Positions 25,401-34,944 are shown, counted from the first letter of the stretch. The stretch: 64,000 bases of DNA from Mikania micrantha (GCA_009363875.1 CM018680.1:61182700-61246699); one strand, 5' to 3'. Made by a program: numbers and translations. Notes: generated by a model from the letters alone, not told the origin.

Positions 25401-25823
25401 CGATCGTTAAACAACTTTAAAATATTGTTTCCCCTTGTGAAAAAAATTTATGCGTACGCCAGTGGCTGGAACATATGGTAGTTTTATTAAATATTTTTAT
25501 TAAATAAAGACAATCATTATATTGATGTATAGGAGGAACAAGAAAGAGGAGATGTAGTATCAAGCATATATATACTAATGAAAGAGAAAAACATAACATG
25601 CGAGGATGAGGGAAGGAAAGAAATATTGCAGCTAATAAATGGGTTATGGAATGATCTAAATGCAGAGCTGCTTATGCCAAATCCCATGTTCTTGCCACTG
25701 ATCAAGGTTGCATTGAACATAGCAAGAGCTTGTCAAGTTATTTATCAACACAAAGATGGTAGCTATCTATCCAATGTAGGAAATTATGTAAAACTTTTGT
25801 TCTACCAATCTGTTGATTTCTAG
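13406..25823 (+). CDS. Terpene synthase (class III plant TPS), first exon not found
   Basis: Exons with agreeing phases: 13406-13645, 22660-23035, 23107-23325, 23386-23524, 24253-24504, 25533-25823 (stop TAG). The 219 and 139 nt exons match the conserved plant TPS gene structure. Together they encode about 504 residues. The N-terminal helical domain (NLIDRIQRLGIGYHF, EDIEGLLSLYEASYLG) precedes the class I domain, with RDR (23150-23158), Mg-binding DDIYD (23261-23275) and the NSE/DTE motif DDLGTCKEE split by the last intron. Such enzymes ionise prenyl diphosphates to mono- or sesquiterpenes, usually in plastid or cytosol. TPS-b or TPS-g is my guess. The plastid peptide and RRx8W region are not visible, so the gene is 5'-truncated or exon 1 lies elsewhere. 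The second intron is 9,014 bp and full of transposons. All visible exons lack stops or frameshifts. Confidence 0.88.
13646..14689. other. TPS intron 2, AT-rich part
   Basis: AT-rich intronic sequence with no coding signal. Nothing specific is recognised here. Confidence 0.5.
14690..14857. mobile_element. Truncated MITE related to 12118-12350
   Basis: Shares AGTAATAAGATATAGTTCTT, CGGTTAACACAATAAACATG and the GGGTTAACA end with the right arm of the 12118 element. The left arm is mostly missing. Confidence 0.55.
14871..15254. mobile_element. (TA)n-bounded foldback element E1
   Basis: Runs from AGGATTGGGATCAAATGCTA to GCATTAGAACACTTCC, flanked on both sides by (TA)n. The two halves are inverted copies over about 160 bp (GCTAACCCTCTC.. 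/ ..GAGAGGGTTAGC; AAGCCGAATCTTGAA / TTCAAGATTCGGCTT). RNA from it would form a long near-perfect hairpin. Confidence 0.75.
15266..16437. mobile_element. (TA)n-bounded element E2 with internal minisatellite
   Basis: Begins GTGAGGATCAATTGGTAACA after (TA)n and ends ATTATAAGAACACTTCC before (TA)n, the same 3' signature as E1. The ends are imperfect inverted copies (CAATTTGATTGGTT against AACCAATAAATTTG). No ORF of note. Confidence 0.6.
15575..15915 (+). repeat. Minisatellite in E2
   Basis: About six units of roughly 45-65 bp built on AATTTTTTCAAAGTGTTCGT, AATTACACTGATGTAACGAG and a variable spacer ACATTGATGTAACGAACTG. Units are diverged by scattered substitutions. Confidence 0.8.
16463..16590. 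mobile_element. Inner foldback of the 12118-type MITE
   Basis: ACACTAAAGTAAATCTAAAG on the left and TTTAGATTTACTTTAGTGTG on the right are inverted copies around TTAATTAATGCAGGGCC. These are the same inner words as in the 12118 element. Confidence 0.55.
16600..16685. mobile_element. Right end of a further E1-like element
   Basis: CAAGATTTGGCTTCATCTTG, GGGTTATTGCAATAAAAGTG and GTTCACAATC followed by (AT)n parallel the right arm of E1 (CAAGATTCGGCTTCGTTTTG ... GGGTTATCGCC). Confidence 0.45.
16701..17080. mobile_element. (TA)n-bounded foldback element E4
   Basis: From AGGATTTGGTTCAAATAAGA to GGTTAACAATGGAACCTTCCC between (TA)n tracts. The halves are inverted copies over about 170 bp (GGCTAATTCGCAAG / CTTGCGAATTAGCC; GGTAACCCAAACAACCC / GGGTTATTTGGGTTACC). 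Same design as E1, including a GGCTAATT word in each arm. Open frames across it are hairpin artefacts. Confidence 0.75.
17081..18023. other. TPS intron 2, AT-rich part
   Basis: AT-rich with a short (AAC)n run near 17565. No gene or element ends recognised. Confidence 0.5.
18277..19539 (-). CDS. PIF/Harbinger transposase (ALP1-like, Plant_tran family)
   Basis: Uninterrupted 420-residue frame starting MSSSSTVFSSSDSKG and ending VRTDIVVRSI. Matches plant ALP1-like/Plant_tran transposases: LMRHYFGPETLYNE near residues 55-68, an N-terminal helical region, then the catalytic triad D190 (GSIDCMHW), D280 (YYLADGIYPKWPVF) and E316 (DIERAFGVLKKRF), a DD35E spacing. It would cut and insert DNA at TWA targets in the nucleus. 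Autonomous PIF/Harbinger elements usually also carry a Myb-like ORF; there is no room for one here. Either that protein acts in trans or this is a one-gene subgroup. The frame is clean, so the insertion may be fairly young. Confidence 0.9.
   Translation of the reverse strand: MSSSSTVFSSSDSKGIDLFISALSTMAQENASQIPRPIIRRIQINQDREAGHDLLMRHYFGPETLYNETLFKRRFRMQRPLFERIVNDLEVADTYFQLRWDARGKRGFTPLQKCTSAIRQLAYGSKAYLMDDYLQMSDNTSRECLYNFCKNIRRLYGPKYLRKPNYNDVMNLYEHHENYHGFPGMLGSIDCMHWDWENCPVAWRGQFMRGDHGCPSIILEAVASHDLWIWHAYFGMPGANNDLNVLNSSPLLNDMENGVFPQSSFFCNDNEYAHGYYLADGIYPKWPVFMQTITCPTTFKQKRFQVAQEGARKDIERAFGVLKKRFHIIKNPARAWHPKKIRSVMYACIIIHNMILECEGKSISPFVPDEDEPPSPFDIDDPRRDNQILALRNKSIHESLKADLVEHIERVRTDIVVRSI
19735..19835. 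repeat. GC-rich, G-run terminal segment of the Harbinger element
   Basis: About 100 bp with multiple G-runs (GGGGG, GGGGGG) and CCGCGG words in otherwise AT-rich DNA, just inside the right end and upstream of the transposase start. Could form G-quadruplex or act as a promoter-proximal CpG block. Confidence 0.6.
19972..20093 (-). mobile_element. Short tRNA-derived SINE with 13-bp TSD
   Basis: On the minus strand: an A-box-like TAGCCCACTTGGTAGAGG, a B-box GGGTTCAAATCC about 45 nt later, a short body and a 3' A-tract. GACATATATATCT flanks both sides (19959-19971 and 20094-20106), a 13-bp TSD as made by LINE-type retrotransposition. Length is only 122 bp. Confidence 0.75.
20217..20551. mobile_element. 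Probable non-autonomous hAT-like element, degenerate
   Basis: Left end near GGGCGTTCATCGATTCG and right end TTTTTGAACACCACTA, with many AACCGAATAAAC subterminal words between. This pattern is common in plant hAT derivatives. No TSD can be matched. Confidence 0.4.
20552..21164. other. TPS intron 2, AT-rich part
   Basis: AT-rich, homopolymer-rich sequence. Nothing recognised. Confidence 0.5.
21173..21729. mobile_element. Non-autonomous hAT element with 8-bp TSD
   Basis: Ends TAGGGGTGTAAACGAGCC and, inverted, TAGAGGTGTAAATGAACC match at 15 of 18 positions. TTTACAGC at 21165-21172 and 21730-21737 is a perfect 8-bp TSD, diagnostic of hAT. Both subterminal zones consist of repeated GGCTCGAGCTCG words around an AT-rich core. 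557 bp, no ORF of note. Confidence 0.88.
22132..22492. mobile_element. Foldback MITE, TAAGAAGGCTAAGAAGG ends
   Basis: TAAGAAGGCTAAGAAGGAT at the left is repeated inverted at 22474-22492. The arms extend about 100 bp (AAAACCGACTCAAAC / AAAACCGACCCAAAC; CATTGGAACCG in both). Core is AT-rich. Clear TSD not found. It sits about 170 bp before TPS exon 3. Confidence 0.7.
23866..24195. mobile_element. Foldback MITE in a TPS intron
   Basis: Left arm AGGTGCTTTGTAGTTTATTG ... TAGGTGATCCGCTA and right arm TAGCAGATCACCTATTTT ... CAACAAACTACAAAGCACC are inverted copies of about 80-120 bp. An inner second palindrome is built on CCGCTAC/GTAGCGG. It lies between TPS exons 5 and 6 and does not touch the splice sites. 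Confidence 0.75.
24505..25532. other. Last TPS intron
   Basis: AT-rich intron. Around 24580-24660 (minus) a perfect B-box-like GGTTCAAGTCC suggests a degenerate tRNA-derived SINE. 24964-25265 has weak hAT-like ends (GGCCTGACAAT / ATGCCTGAAAAA). Neither is firm. Confidence 0.4.
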
Positions 25824-27232
25824 TATTGTAGTTTTAAAAGATAATGAATAAAAATGTTATATTCAATAACTTGGATAAAACAATTTATGGTTGCATACGT
25901 ACATCCAATAACTTGGATAAAACAATTTTATAAAATCAGAGTTGCGGAAGTTTAAGTTGTCAAAACAACGTTGTAAACATAAGTTGCGGAAGCTTAAATT
26001 AAACAGTTTTCAAAGCAAATAAGAGTAATAGTTTTGCGGAAGCGATTTAAGTTGTTTTAACATTACACAACAAAACAAAATGATAATGTTCTCAAGCCTA
26101 AAGCACTATGTAGATGCATGAGACTCCAGCTTAGCATCCTATCCTTGAGTATGTGCCCTAGTTAACTGAGAAAACATGCGAGTAAAAAGGGTCAACACAA
26201 TGGTTGGTGAGATCACAGGTTTTTCATAAGCAATAAACATCAAAATGTTTAAAGTAAATGTTGTTGGATAATATATCATTACAATGCAGTATATGCAGTA
26301 TCGATTGATAACTAGTCAATATAGTTATATTATATGTGGGTTCGTACCGAAGCTCACAGTTGTGCCTCGTGCCATGTCCATCACAAGACAATAGCAAAGT
26401 GTATTGGTCAATATTGCACCCATTCCAACCTCCGGTCGAGTTGGCCTCCCAGGCCCAATGGGTGGGGCTTGTCGGGCCTAAATAGTACTGTTCAAGATTA
26501 CCACGCTAGGCGCTCCGCGCTACTAATGGTCCGAGGAGTATCGTGAGGACTTTGAGTTGTGATGTGTGCCACACATATACATATAGTGATAAAGCATGTC
26601 CATGCGTAATGAAAATCAGTTGTGGTATCAAAAACAGTTTATCATGCGATGTTTTCTCCCCCAAAGGTAGAAAAGATAAAAAGGGGCCATGAACTCACCT
26701 GGTAAAGCAGTTCCGGTTTATGTCTCTACTTGTGAGTGCTAGCAATCCTGCTAGTAAGCACATATAAACCATATAGGTGTGAGTATGTGTTTTGTGATGT
26801 GTTGTATCCCATACAACTCCAAGTGTCGGTGTGCTCAACCGAGTGTATGTGTTGACTTGTGTTGACTCGACGAATCATTGGTGACACATTTTATGTGTTT
26901 ACTCATAAATGCAAGTAAGACATCAACACGCATCTATTGTTACTATCATCACTATGCGTTCATATTTTCACTAAGTGTCTATATCATCACTCAATTCTAC
27001 AGTCCATCACTAATCGTTCATATCGTTCGTTGATCCTATACACCCCACGTGTCCAATAAGTGTGTTCATAAATGAGTTTGTATGTGTTCATCAAATATGA
27101 TCATCCAAAGTGTCAATCCAAACCAAACTTAACCAACACTCCATCAAAAACTTTCCCAGCACTTCCTAATAATATCCTAAGTTCCTGACACTGACAGACC
27201 CCCAATATACTACAAATGGTATATGTGTAGGA

Positions 27233-27813
27233 CAGTGTTGTAAAAATCGGGATTAATCGTCCGATTAATCGCTAGTCGGTCCTAAGCTGATTAATTTTTG
27301 CCTAGTCGGTTCAAAAATCGCTAGTCGGGACTAGTCGGGGCTAGTAGGCCTAGTCGGATTAATCGGTCCAAGGGCAAAAAATCGGTCAACAGGACAAAAA
27401 AAACGTGTCAACAGAGCAAAAAATCGGTCAACAGGCCAATAATTTTATGTTTAGGCCAAAAATTTCGGTCCAAGGCCAAAGAAATTGTGGTTTTTCTTCT
27501 TCTCTGTCTCAATCGACTCCCAAAATCACGATCGATCGGTTAAAAAGCAGCTGCGCATGATCGGTCTCAGTCGACTCCCAAATATGCGTATATTAATGTT
27601 TGAATTTTTAAGTACTTTGTCTATTATTTTTAAGTTTATTAGAAAAATATATGAATTTTGAAGTATTATATTTATATTGATGTGTGTATTTATATGTATA
27701 TATATATAAAATTTTGAAAAATTCTATACAAAAATTCCAATCCGATTAATCACGATTAATCCCTAGTCCCTACCTCGCCGACCGACTAACGACTAGGGAT
27801 TTCTCCAACCATG
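27233..27813. mobile_element. Non-autonomous hAT element, 8-bp near-TSD
   Basis: Starts CAGTGTTGTAAAAATCGGG and ends (inverted) CATGGTTGGAGAAATCCC. Flanks GTGTAGGA (27225-27232) and GTGTAGGG (27814-27821) match at 7 of 8. Internal words CTAGTCGG and GATTAATCG are repeated. Removing it restores the GGTATATGTGTAGGGCATAT module found intact at 28030, which independently supports the insertion. Confidence 0.8.
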
Positions 27814-27817
27814 GTGT

Positions 27818-28119
27818 AGGGCATATGCAAGGGTAGGTCGCAACCTCCCCAACACCGTCCCACCACCTTTGTAGTATACCACGAGTGTGTCCTTGTCTGG
27901 TGATCCTAGATCAACAATTAATTCCTAAAGCAAATAAATTCCTAAGCAGTTAATTTCCTAAATTTATTTCTTAAACTGGTAGTTCCCTTATTCCCCAATA
28001 CTGACATCCACCCGATGTACTGTAAATGGTATATGTATAGGGCATATGATAAGGGTAGGTCGCAACCGCCCAAACCACCGTCCCACCACCTTTACAATAC
28101 ATCACGAGTATGTCCTTAT
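27818..28119 (-). repeat. Two copies of an 80-bp leader module; third at 31518-31600
   Basis: GGGCATATG, GGTAGGTCGCAACC, CCGTCCCACCACCTTT and GAGT(G/A)TGTCCTT recur in order at 27818-27896, 28040-28119 and, more diverged, 31518-31600. The first two lie downstream of the PBS, the third inside the LTR. Confidence 0.7.
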
Positions 28120-28324
28120 CGAGTCGTTAGGGCACAAACAAGCAAACAATCAATAATTAGCATATGTAAATCAGATGTATCACAGGAGTTCAGTTAACAT
28201 GTAATAAACACATAAGCATGAAATCCTGAATATACTAACTAGTTTATGAAATAATTCATACTAGGGTATCCTACGGTTATAGACTAGGTCAACCATTTCT
28301 AGTAACCTAATTCCCTATAACCCA

Positions 28325-28337
28325 GGCTCTGATACCA
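28325..28337 (-). promoter_or_regulatory. Primer binding site (initiator Met tRNA)
   Basis: TGGTATCAGAGCC on the minus strand, complementary to the 3' end of plant initiator tRNA-Met, three bases after the LTR end TGTTACA at 28341. Confidence 0.8.
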
Positions 28338-30034
28338 ATCTGTAACACCTCGACCGATGGTAGAAACGTCGGGATGCCACGAGGGATGTGTAGATTGTTC
28401 ATAAGCTCGTGGGCATCTAATTAAATCATCACATATCAATCAAATCAAATAATTGTTTACACAAAAATCATGTTTGTCATGATTTAATTACAATCAATTA
28501 CACAAAAGATTAGCTAAATTAACTAAATACTAGTCTTCAGTAATCCAGTTAATTTAGCTAAGTCCGAGACCCTAAGTGATGATTGTCCAAAAGATGTAGA
28601 GCTATCCTGCTCTACCTATTTCTCCTCGTTCCCTGAAACATGTAGAAAAATCAAGTGTCAACTACAAAGTAGTTGGTGAGTAATCATAAGTTTTTATATT
28701 TCAAAATGTTTACAAAATGTTTATAAAAGTTTATAGTTTTCAGAGAAAATCCACATGAGCACTTGCGAGATAATCCAACACAACATCCAACCACATAATC
28801 CAATCACATAAACAAACACCTAAACCAACCACATAATCACATATATCAATAATTCATAGATAATCAATCATATGTTCAATCAACCAATCTCAATCATCAA
28901 TATTCTAAATTAGTATGAGTAACCATACATGGAATCAATGTGATTAACAGAAGTTAAAGACATGATTCATGGAGTGGTAGCAAACCACGTGACAATACAT
29001 GCAATCGTTGCGGATGACTGAATTCAACGGTAACGACTCATGGACTTGTGATAATCCAAGTGGCAATACGTGTAATCTTTGTCGATGACCGAAGTCAACA
29101 ACAATGTCACACGGAGTTATAATAATCAGTGATAATCCATAAACAATGATAATCCCATAATGTGAATATCATATTGATAAACAGGTATCACCCATGTGTT
29201 ATCAAAATAATATTTAAAATTGGTATACATGTTCCACCTCTGAGTTTAAAACAAAATAGTTTAAAACGAGGTTATGACAACTCACCTGAGTCCTTAGAAT
29301 CAGTGTTTTAGTAGGATGCGTGATCGCGTATATGAAATCAAAATCCAATTAACAATCTGTAATTATTGTATGTTTGTGTTCATAAGTACTTATTTTAAAC
29401 CATGATTAAGTGTTTCATGATAACTGAACCTTAGGTTATTAGGTGTGCAACAACTTAAGTTTATCACTTAAGTTATAAAATTATTCACCATTGTGTTCTT
29501 AGTTTCATTAGAAAGAATGGATTTAGGGTTGATTAGCTTCATTTATCAATGATGATGCCTATTGTGAAACCTTATGTGTACACCCCATAGACATGTATAT
29601 TTAAAGGTGTTAACCATCATCATATCAATATCTATATTCAATAGTGCGTGCATGTTTATTCAAGTTGCCCATCAAGATCAAAGTTATTAAGATTTCATTT
29701 TGGGTTTAAGAAATCATTCTTAGATTGTCATTATAAAGTGTTCGATATATATCACCTCATAATTAAATTCTTATATATCTTAGTGAGGGAGGCATCTTAA
29801 TCTAATTCAAGCATTCATGTTTATTTCAAATCAACTACCACAATTTAGTTCAAAAGAGTCTCTTCTAATTTACACAAATTACTCTTAACTTATTTCCCTA
29901 AATCTTTCAAATCATAAAAATTATAGTTTTAAAGTTTATATATGTCATAAAAGGTGGTAATCCTTTAAAATAGCCATGCATGCATGTATCTCCCTTTTAG
30001 TTTAAACACCTCCTTGTCCATGATTCAAAATAAC

Positions 30035-30490
30035 CATAGGTTCGCTGCCCCCTACTCAGAAACCCTTAGGTTCGCTGCTCAAGGTAGGGTTCGGCCAAGC
30101 AAAGGGGTTTTACAGTTCCTAGGTTCGTCCCTAATAAGGTCCGGCTCTCTCTCAACATAGTGGTTCGGCTATGCATCATGTTCGCCACCTTTAAGGTTTT
30201 CATGGCCAAGGTTCGTGGATGGATTAGGTTCACATCAACATGGTTCGGCTAAATGAGAGTAGAGTTCAAGTGGCTAGGTTCGTTACCCCTTTAGGTTCGC
30301 TGGGTAGGGTTCGGCCCACCCAGGTTCGCAGCCCAGCCAAGGTTCGCCTAGCATGTATGAGGGTTCGGCAACAAGGGGAAGGTTCGGCCAAAAAAAAAAT
30401 ACAGGCTCGTGAACCACAGGTTCGTCACTGTTCTTGGGTTCGGCTAACCACAAAGGTTCGGCCCCCACTGGTCCAGGTTCGGCCGACCCC
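30035..30490. repeat. Dispersed AGGTTCGGC word array in the element A LTR
   Basis: About 15-20 copies of GGTTCG followed by C/GC/GCC occur at irregular 10-40 bp spacing in 455 bp. Open frames over it are low-complexity artefacts. Confidence 0.8.
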
Positions 30491-31923
30491 TGCTGTGTCA
30501 CATCTGCTGTTCATCGTCATGGTTTAGGACTTGCAGGTCCATCTATGGTTTCTACACACTCACACACCAAACCGATTTACCCATATAAAACCCTAAAATC
30601 GTTTAAAAATTTGGTATTCACGAGCACATGAAGTTCTTTAACAAAACCAGAAAGTAAAGTCCAGATTTACCTCGAAATAATGACCAAATGTAGGATTTCT
30701 TCGTGGAATCTTGTTCTCCTCGATCACACGGTCGTTTTGGCACCAAGATCTCGCGAAATGGTTGAGAAACGAGAGAGATATTGTAGAGAGAAGTTAGAGA
30801 GAGAGAGTGCGTTTTTGGAACTTAGAGAGAGAAGGAGAAGATGGAAAATGAAGGAAAAGAGGTTACTCCTCCTTATTATCGCGTTCCGTCCCCACGTGTA
30901 CGGTCTCGTTTATATCGCGTAAATATTATAAAATGTTCGGTTTTTATCGTATAATATATTTAAACGTAAAACATTTAAATAAATGAGTTTCGGTTCAATA
31001 AAATGATATTAAGTGAAATCGTTTAAAAATAATGTCTCCGTTTATTTTAGTTAAATTAATTATTTAATTTAATACGATTTGTTCGGTTTCGTTTTAGGTT
31101 GTGATTCCTAATAAATATTTTTAGTTTCCATTTATTAATTTAATATCGTTCGATATTATTTCATTATCTCATGGACACGCGTTACTCACGTACGTATTCG
31201 TAAAGATCGTCACCTTTCCGAATCCGTCGCTTGTATCGTATTTCGATTCGATTTACAATTTATGGAATATCGTTCTCAGAATATTATTCCTAATAACTAT
31301 ATTCGTGTGAATCGTCATCCACGCGAATACATTTATTAAGCTAATATTTTTGAATTAATATTTGCGTTTAAGTTATGTTCGTAACCTCACCATCGCGTAA
31401 TTATTTCCGTTAGAGTTTCCATTAGGTTACTACTTTAATATTATAAATTCCCAATCTAATTCCCACTAAACCATATCACTGACACATCCATGATAGACCA
31501 AAATATGCATATGTATAGGGCATATGCAGAGGTAGATCGCAACCTCCCCAATACAGTCCCACCGCTATTTCGATAAACCATGACCATGTGTCCTTGACTA
31601 TGTTTAGCAACCAACCAATAACAACTCCTAATACCTCTCCATTCCAAACCACAACCCAATATTCATGAATTCAACTGCGATAAACTCTCTGGTTCTGTTT
31701 AGTTGGGTTACAACTAAACTTCCCATGGTTTACACGTATAATAATATATGTTCTCAATATGTATACCAATATTAATAATGACAGTCAATAATCCATAATC
31801 ATTAATAATTAATACATCAGGTCGTAACAGTACAATTGTACATATGTACGGACAACCTGAAATACAGTTGTGACAATCCGACTTTTTACACTAACCTTGT
31901 TAACGGGAGTTGGTGATATCACA

Positions 31924-32250
31924 GGCCCAATAGTGACAATGTAGGCCCATTGAGATCTAGAGAGGCCCAATTACAAAATCAAGGCCCAATAAGGCCAATG
32001 AAGGCCTAACAAGCCCAACAAGGCTAATGAAGGCCCAGTAAAGCCAAAGAAGACCCAGTGAGGTCAAGGAAGACCCAACAAGACCAATTAGGCCCAATGA
32101 AGCCTATGTAGGTCCAATAGAGTCAAAGTAGGCCCATTAAGCCCAATGATGGCCCAGTAAGGCCAAAGAAGGCCCAGTAAGGCCAAAGGGAAAGCCCAAT
32201 AAGACCAAGGAAGGCCCAATAAGGCCCAATTGTATTTGAGAAGCCCAACT
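31924..32250 (+). repeat. GGCCCAAT/GGCCAA array near start of solo LTR
   Basis: Eleven exact GGCCCA by my count, plus variants (GACCCA, AGCCCA), interleaved with AAGGCCAA, over about 325 bp. The complement TGGGCC is the plant site II motif bound by TCP factors, so the array may be a promoter block. Confidence 0.8.
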
Positions 32251-33449
32251 GGGTAAATTAAGCTCAACGATGTTCTAAGAAGTTCAATTAGTAACAATTG
32301 GGATTTTAGGTTCAACTTTATTAACCGAAATGATGTGAATTCGAACAAAAACAAATTTTAAGAGTTGAAATTAGGCAAAATAAGTCCAAATATACCACAA
32401 TTACAAAGATTGTATTTGTAAGTGGTAAAGACACACTAGTTTGACTTTTAAAGTCAAAATTCGTGGGATTTATCAACTAAAGTTCGAATTTCTCATTAGA
32501 ACTATGTTATAACTGAAATCAATTGACTTTAATCATCACATTAATGATGATTAATAGTTATTATACGTTATTAGTCGATTAATTGGTCGAATTAAACTCA
32601 AAGGTAATGAAAACGTTGAAACCGTCACTCCCATAAGTGCAAATCATACAATTCGACTATAATATTCGCAATTGGAATTACAGAAGCACTAGTCGGCATA
32701 ATTAGGACCATTTTCATATCACAATTGCATTCTTTGAAGTTTGGATTGAAGGAGGCGAATTGGGGAAGGCCGAAGTTCAAGCAAAAAGGGGGATTTAGCA
32801 ATTAGTCATCAAACCACGTAAGTTTTCATTCCTATACATTCAGAAACCTCCGATTAACAATATCCCTAACCTAATTCTATCTAAGGACATCGAATTGTAT
32901 GAACTACAATTCTAGGGTTCATAGTGTGAACCGATTTGGGGGTTTGGATTAGAACGTGATCTATAATCTAATTAAAACTCATAGAGAGTTTCATAAGGTT
33001 CCGAACAAGCTAATTCATATGACAATTTCATTTAGAAACAACGAATTGGTAGATTTCGAATCTAGGGTTCTTAATGGAAAACTGTTTTGGGGATTTGTGA
33101 TCAAATGAACTGAAGAATCAAATTAAAGGTTATAGATAGCTTCAGAGGGTATCGATTAAGGTTAAACCTAAGTTAATTGTGTCTGATAACATCGAATTTT
33201 AAGAGATTTAGCATCTAGGGTTCGTGAGTTGAACGGTTATGAGATTTTGATCTAAATTGGTTTAATAATCGAATTGGATCAGTCTTTAGACTCGATTAGA
33301 TCATGGGAACAAACCTATATGGGATTAGTGTTGATCAGATTCGGATTTGAGGTAAATTGGAATGGTTTTGGGTTCGGTCAAGGGTAGAACAAGGGTGAAC
33401 CGGTTGATTGTGGATTAAAATTAATTCGGGGTGGAGTCTACTACAAATG

Positions 33450-33523
33450 TTGGGCTGGTTTAGATGGTAGAGTATGTGTAAGCTGGGTTAGAGGTCGCGG
33501 GTTCGAAACCCGGCCCTAACCAT
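33450..33523 (+). other. tRNA-like sequence inside solo LTR
   Basis: TGGTTTAGATGGTAGAG (A-box-like) and GGGTTCGAAACCC (perfect B box/T-arm), ending CCCTAACCA and then TTTTT. An acceptor stem pairs at about six of seven positions. The anticodon arm does not fold well, so it is more likely a tRNA-derived SINE head or remnant than a working tRNA. Confidence 0.4.
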
Positions 33524-34944
33524 TTTTGAGTTTTTAACATTTTTTAGTGTTTTAATCATAAGTTATTCGTTTTAACTCCGTTTTAATCCGTTCGAGTTGC
33601 GTTGGAACCGTAACGGGAATACGAACGTATTATGATAATAAACTTTGTATTTTAATCCGAACACGAAATCGCGTATAATTACGTCTATTTAAATAAAATC
33701 AAATGTGATTTTATTTAAACGATTTCAATGGCACGCGTACTTTCGTATGCACATTCTTAGCAAAATCCAACATACGTGTGTTGACACGTATGTGATTTCA
33801 AGCACAAAACGATTATTCGAATAACACTAGGTTATTGTTTAAACACAGATTCTTCGTAGAAGGATTTCTTACACGAGCTTTTAGTGTGTGATCATTCTGC
33901 TATTATCAAAGGTGCGTACACGGCCCCTTTCTTATTTTAAACTGTTTTGGGGGAGAAAACATGTGCAACAAACTGTTTTTAGATACATATCACTTGCATG
34001 AGTTAGCTGTTTACATTATGTGAAAACATATCAACTTGAAAGTCCTTACACACCTCGAACCGTTTAGTTTGCTGTAATGCAAAGCGTGGTAGTTGGAAAT
34101 AGATCTATTAGGTTTGACAAACCTCACCTGGTAGATGGGATCTACGCAGGTGTTTGACTGACCAAACACAATTTTACTATTGTTGTGATAGACAATAGTG
34201 GCAAGGCGAAAACATGCTATAGCATGGCAATCCGTCAGCTTCGGTGTCGAACACGTATGTAAATAGTTTATATGACTAGCTATCATGACTGTGCATGTGT
34301 GATTATGTTATCTACAATCTTATTATTCAAACTGCTGTTTTGAACACTATGATTACTTAAAACCTGTGTTATGCACCAACCTTTGTGTTGACTTGATTTG
34401 CATGTTTTCTCAGGACGCTAAGGCGCGCGTTACAGCTGGCATGGACTAGGAAGATAGAGTCTCATGCATTATAAACACTTTGAATTTGAATTTGAATTTG
34501 AACATTTGAATATTTAAGTACTTTGGTTTGTAATGTTTACTTTACAACTGTTTATGGTTTTTAAACGCTTCCGCAACTTTTTGTAAACTCTGAATGTTAT
34601 GTTTTAAAGACCAACGTATGTTTTGAAATTCATATAGAGGTCTTCGCTATGTCTAATGATCTGAGATCCTGGTTTGTCATGCTCCCAAACGGTGTGATTC
34701 CGTTAGTTGAAATTTGGGGGTGTGACAACAGTGATGTTACAGTCTCCCCTAGTTAAGGGAATTTCGTCCCGAAATTCAACTTGGAGTAACTGTAGTGAAT
34801 AAATGTGGGTACTTAAGCTTCATCTGATCTTCCCGTTCCCAGGTGAATTCCGAACCACGCTTCGACTCCCAACGTACTTTGACAATTGGAATTCTACTGC
34901 GTTTAAACTTTTTAACCTCACGATCCATTATCTCAACTGGTTTT

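Larger units (their letters stand above)
25860..28340 (-). mobile_element. Degenerate Ty3/gypsy leader and LTR fragment
   Basis: On the minus strand, a PBS (TGGTATCAGAGCC, 28337-28325) follows directly after the LTR at 28341, then a non-coding leader. Lower down, 26700-25940 has features of gypsy LTR 3' parts seen elsewhere here (TGATCTCACCAACCATTGTG, TTTTCTCAGTTAACTAGGG, CTTCCGCAA words). No gag or pol is present. A 24-bp direct repeat CAATAACTTGGATAAAACAA(TTTA) at 25865 and 25911 lies at the lower edge, just after the TPS stop. Confidence 0.55.
31869..34727 (+). mobile_element. Solo LTR (2859 bp), TSD ACAGT
   Basis: Starts TGTGACAATCCGACTTTTTA and ends AATTTGGGGGTGTGACA. ACAGT at 31864-31868 and 34728-34732 is a perfect 5-bp TSD. 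The 3' part resembles the end of the element B LTR, so it is plus-strand. No internal region: a solo LTR left by LTR-LTR recombination. A donor-like CCACGTAAGTTTTC lies at about 32816. Confidence 0.9.
28341..34741 (-). mobile_element. LTR of element A (3.5 kb, plus a nested solo LTR)
   Basis: On the minus strand the LTR starts TGTAACATCACTGTATTTC at 34741, directly after a purine tract (AGGGGAGAC) following the element A pol gene, and ends CGAGGTGTTACA at 28341. It is split by the 31869-34727 solo LTR; without it the LTR is about 3.54 kb. It serves as 3' LTR of element A, yet is followed by a PBS, so it also looks like a 5' LTR of the sequence below 28341. Confidence 0.65.

Noticed and set aside
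30240..30527. Overlapping Arg/Val- and Pro-rich frames
   Set aside because: Produced by the AGGTTCGGC word array in an LTR.
33450..33523. Functional tRNA gene
   Set aside because: The anticodon arm does not form; kept only as a tRNA-like sequence.
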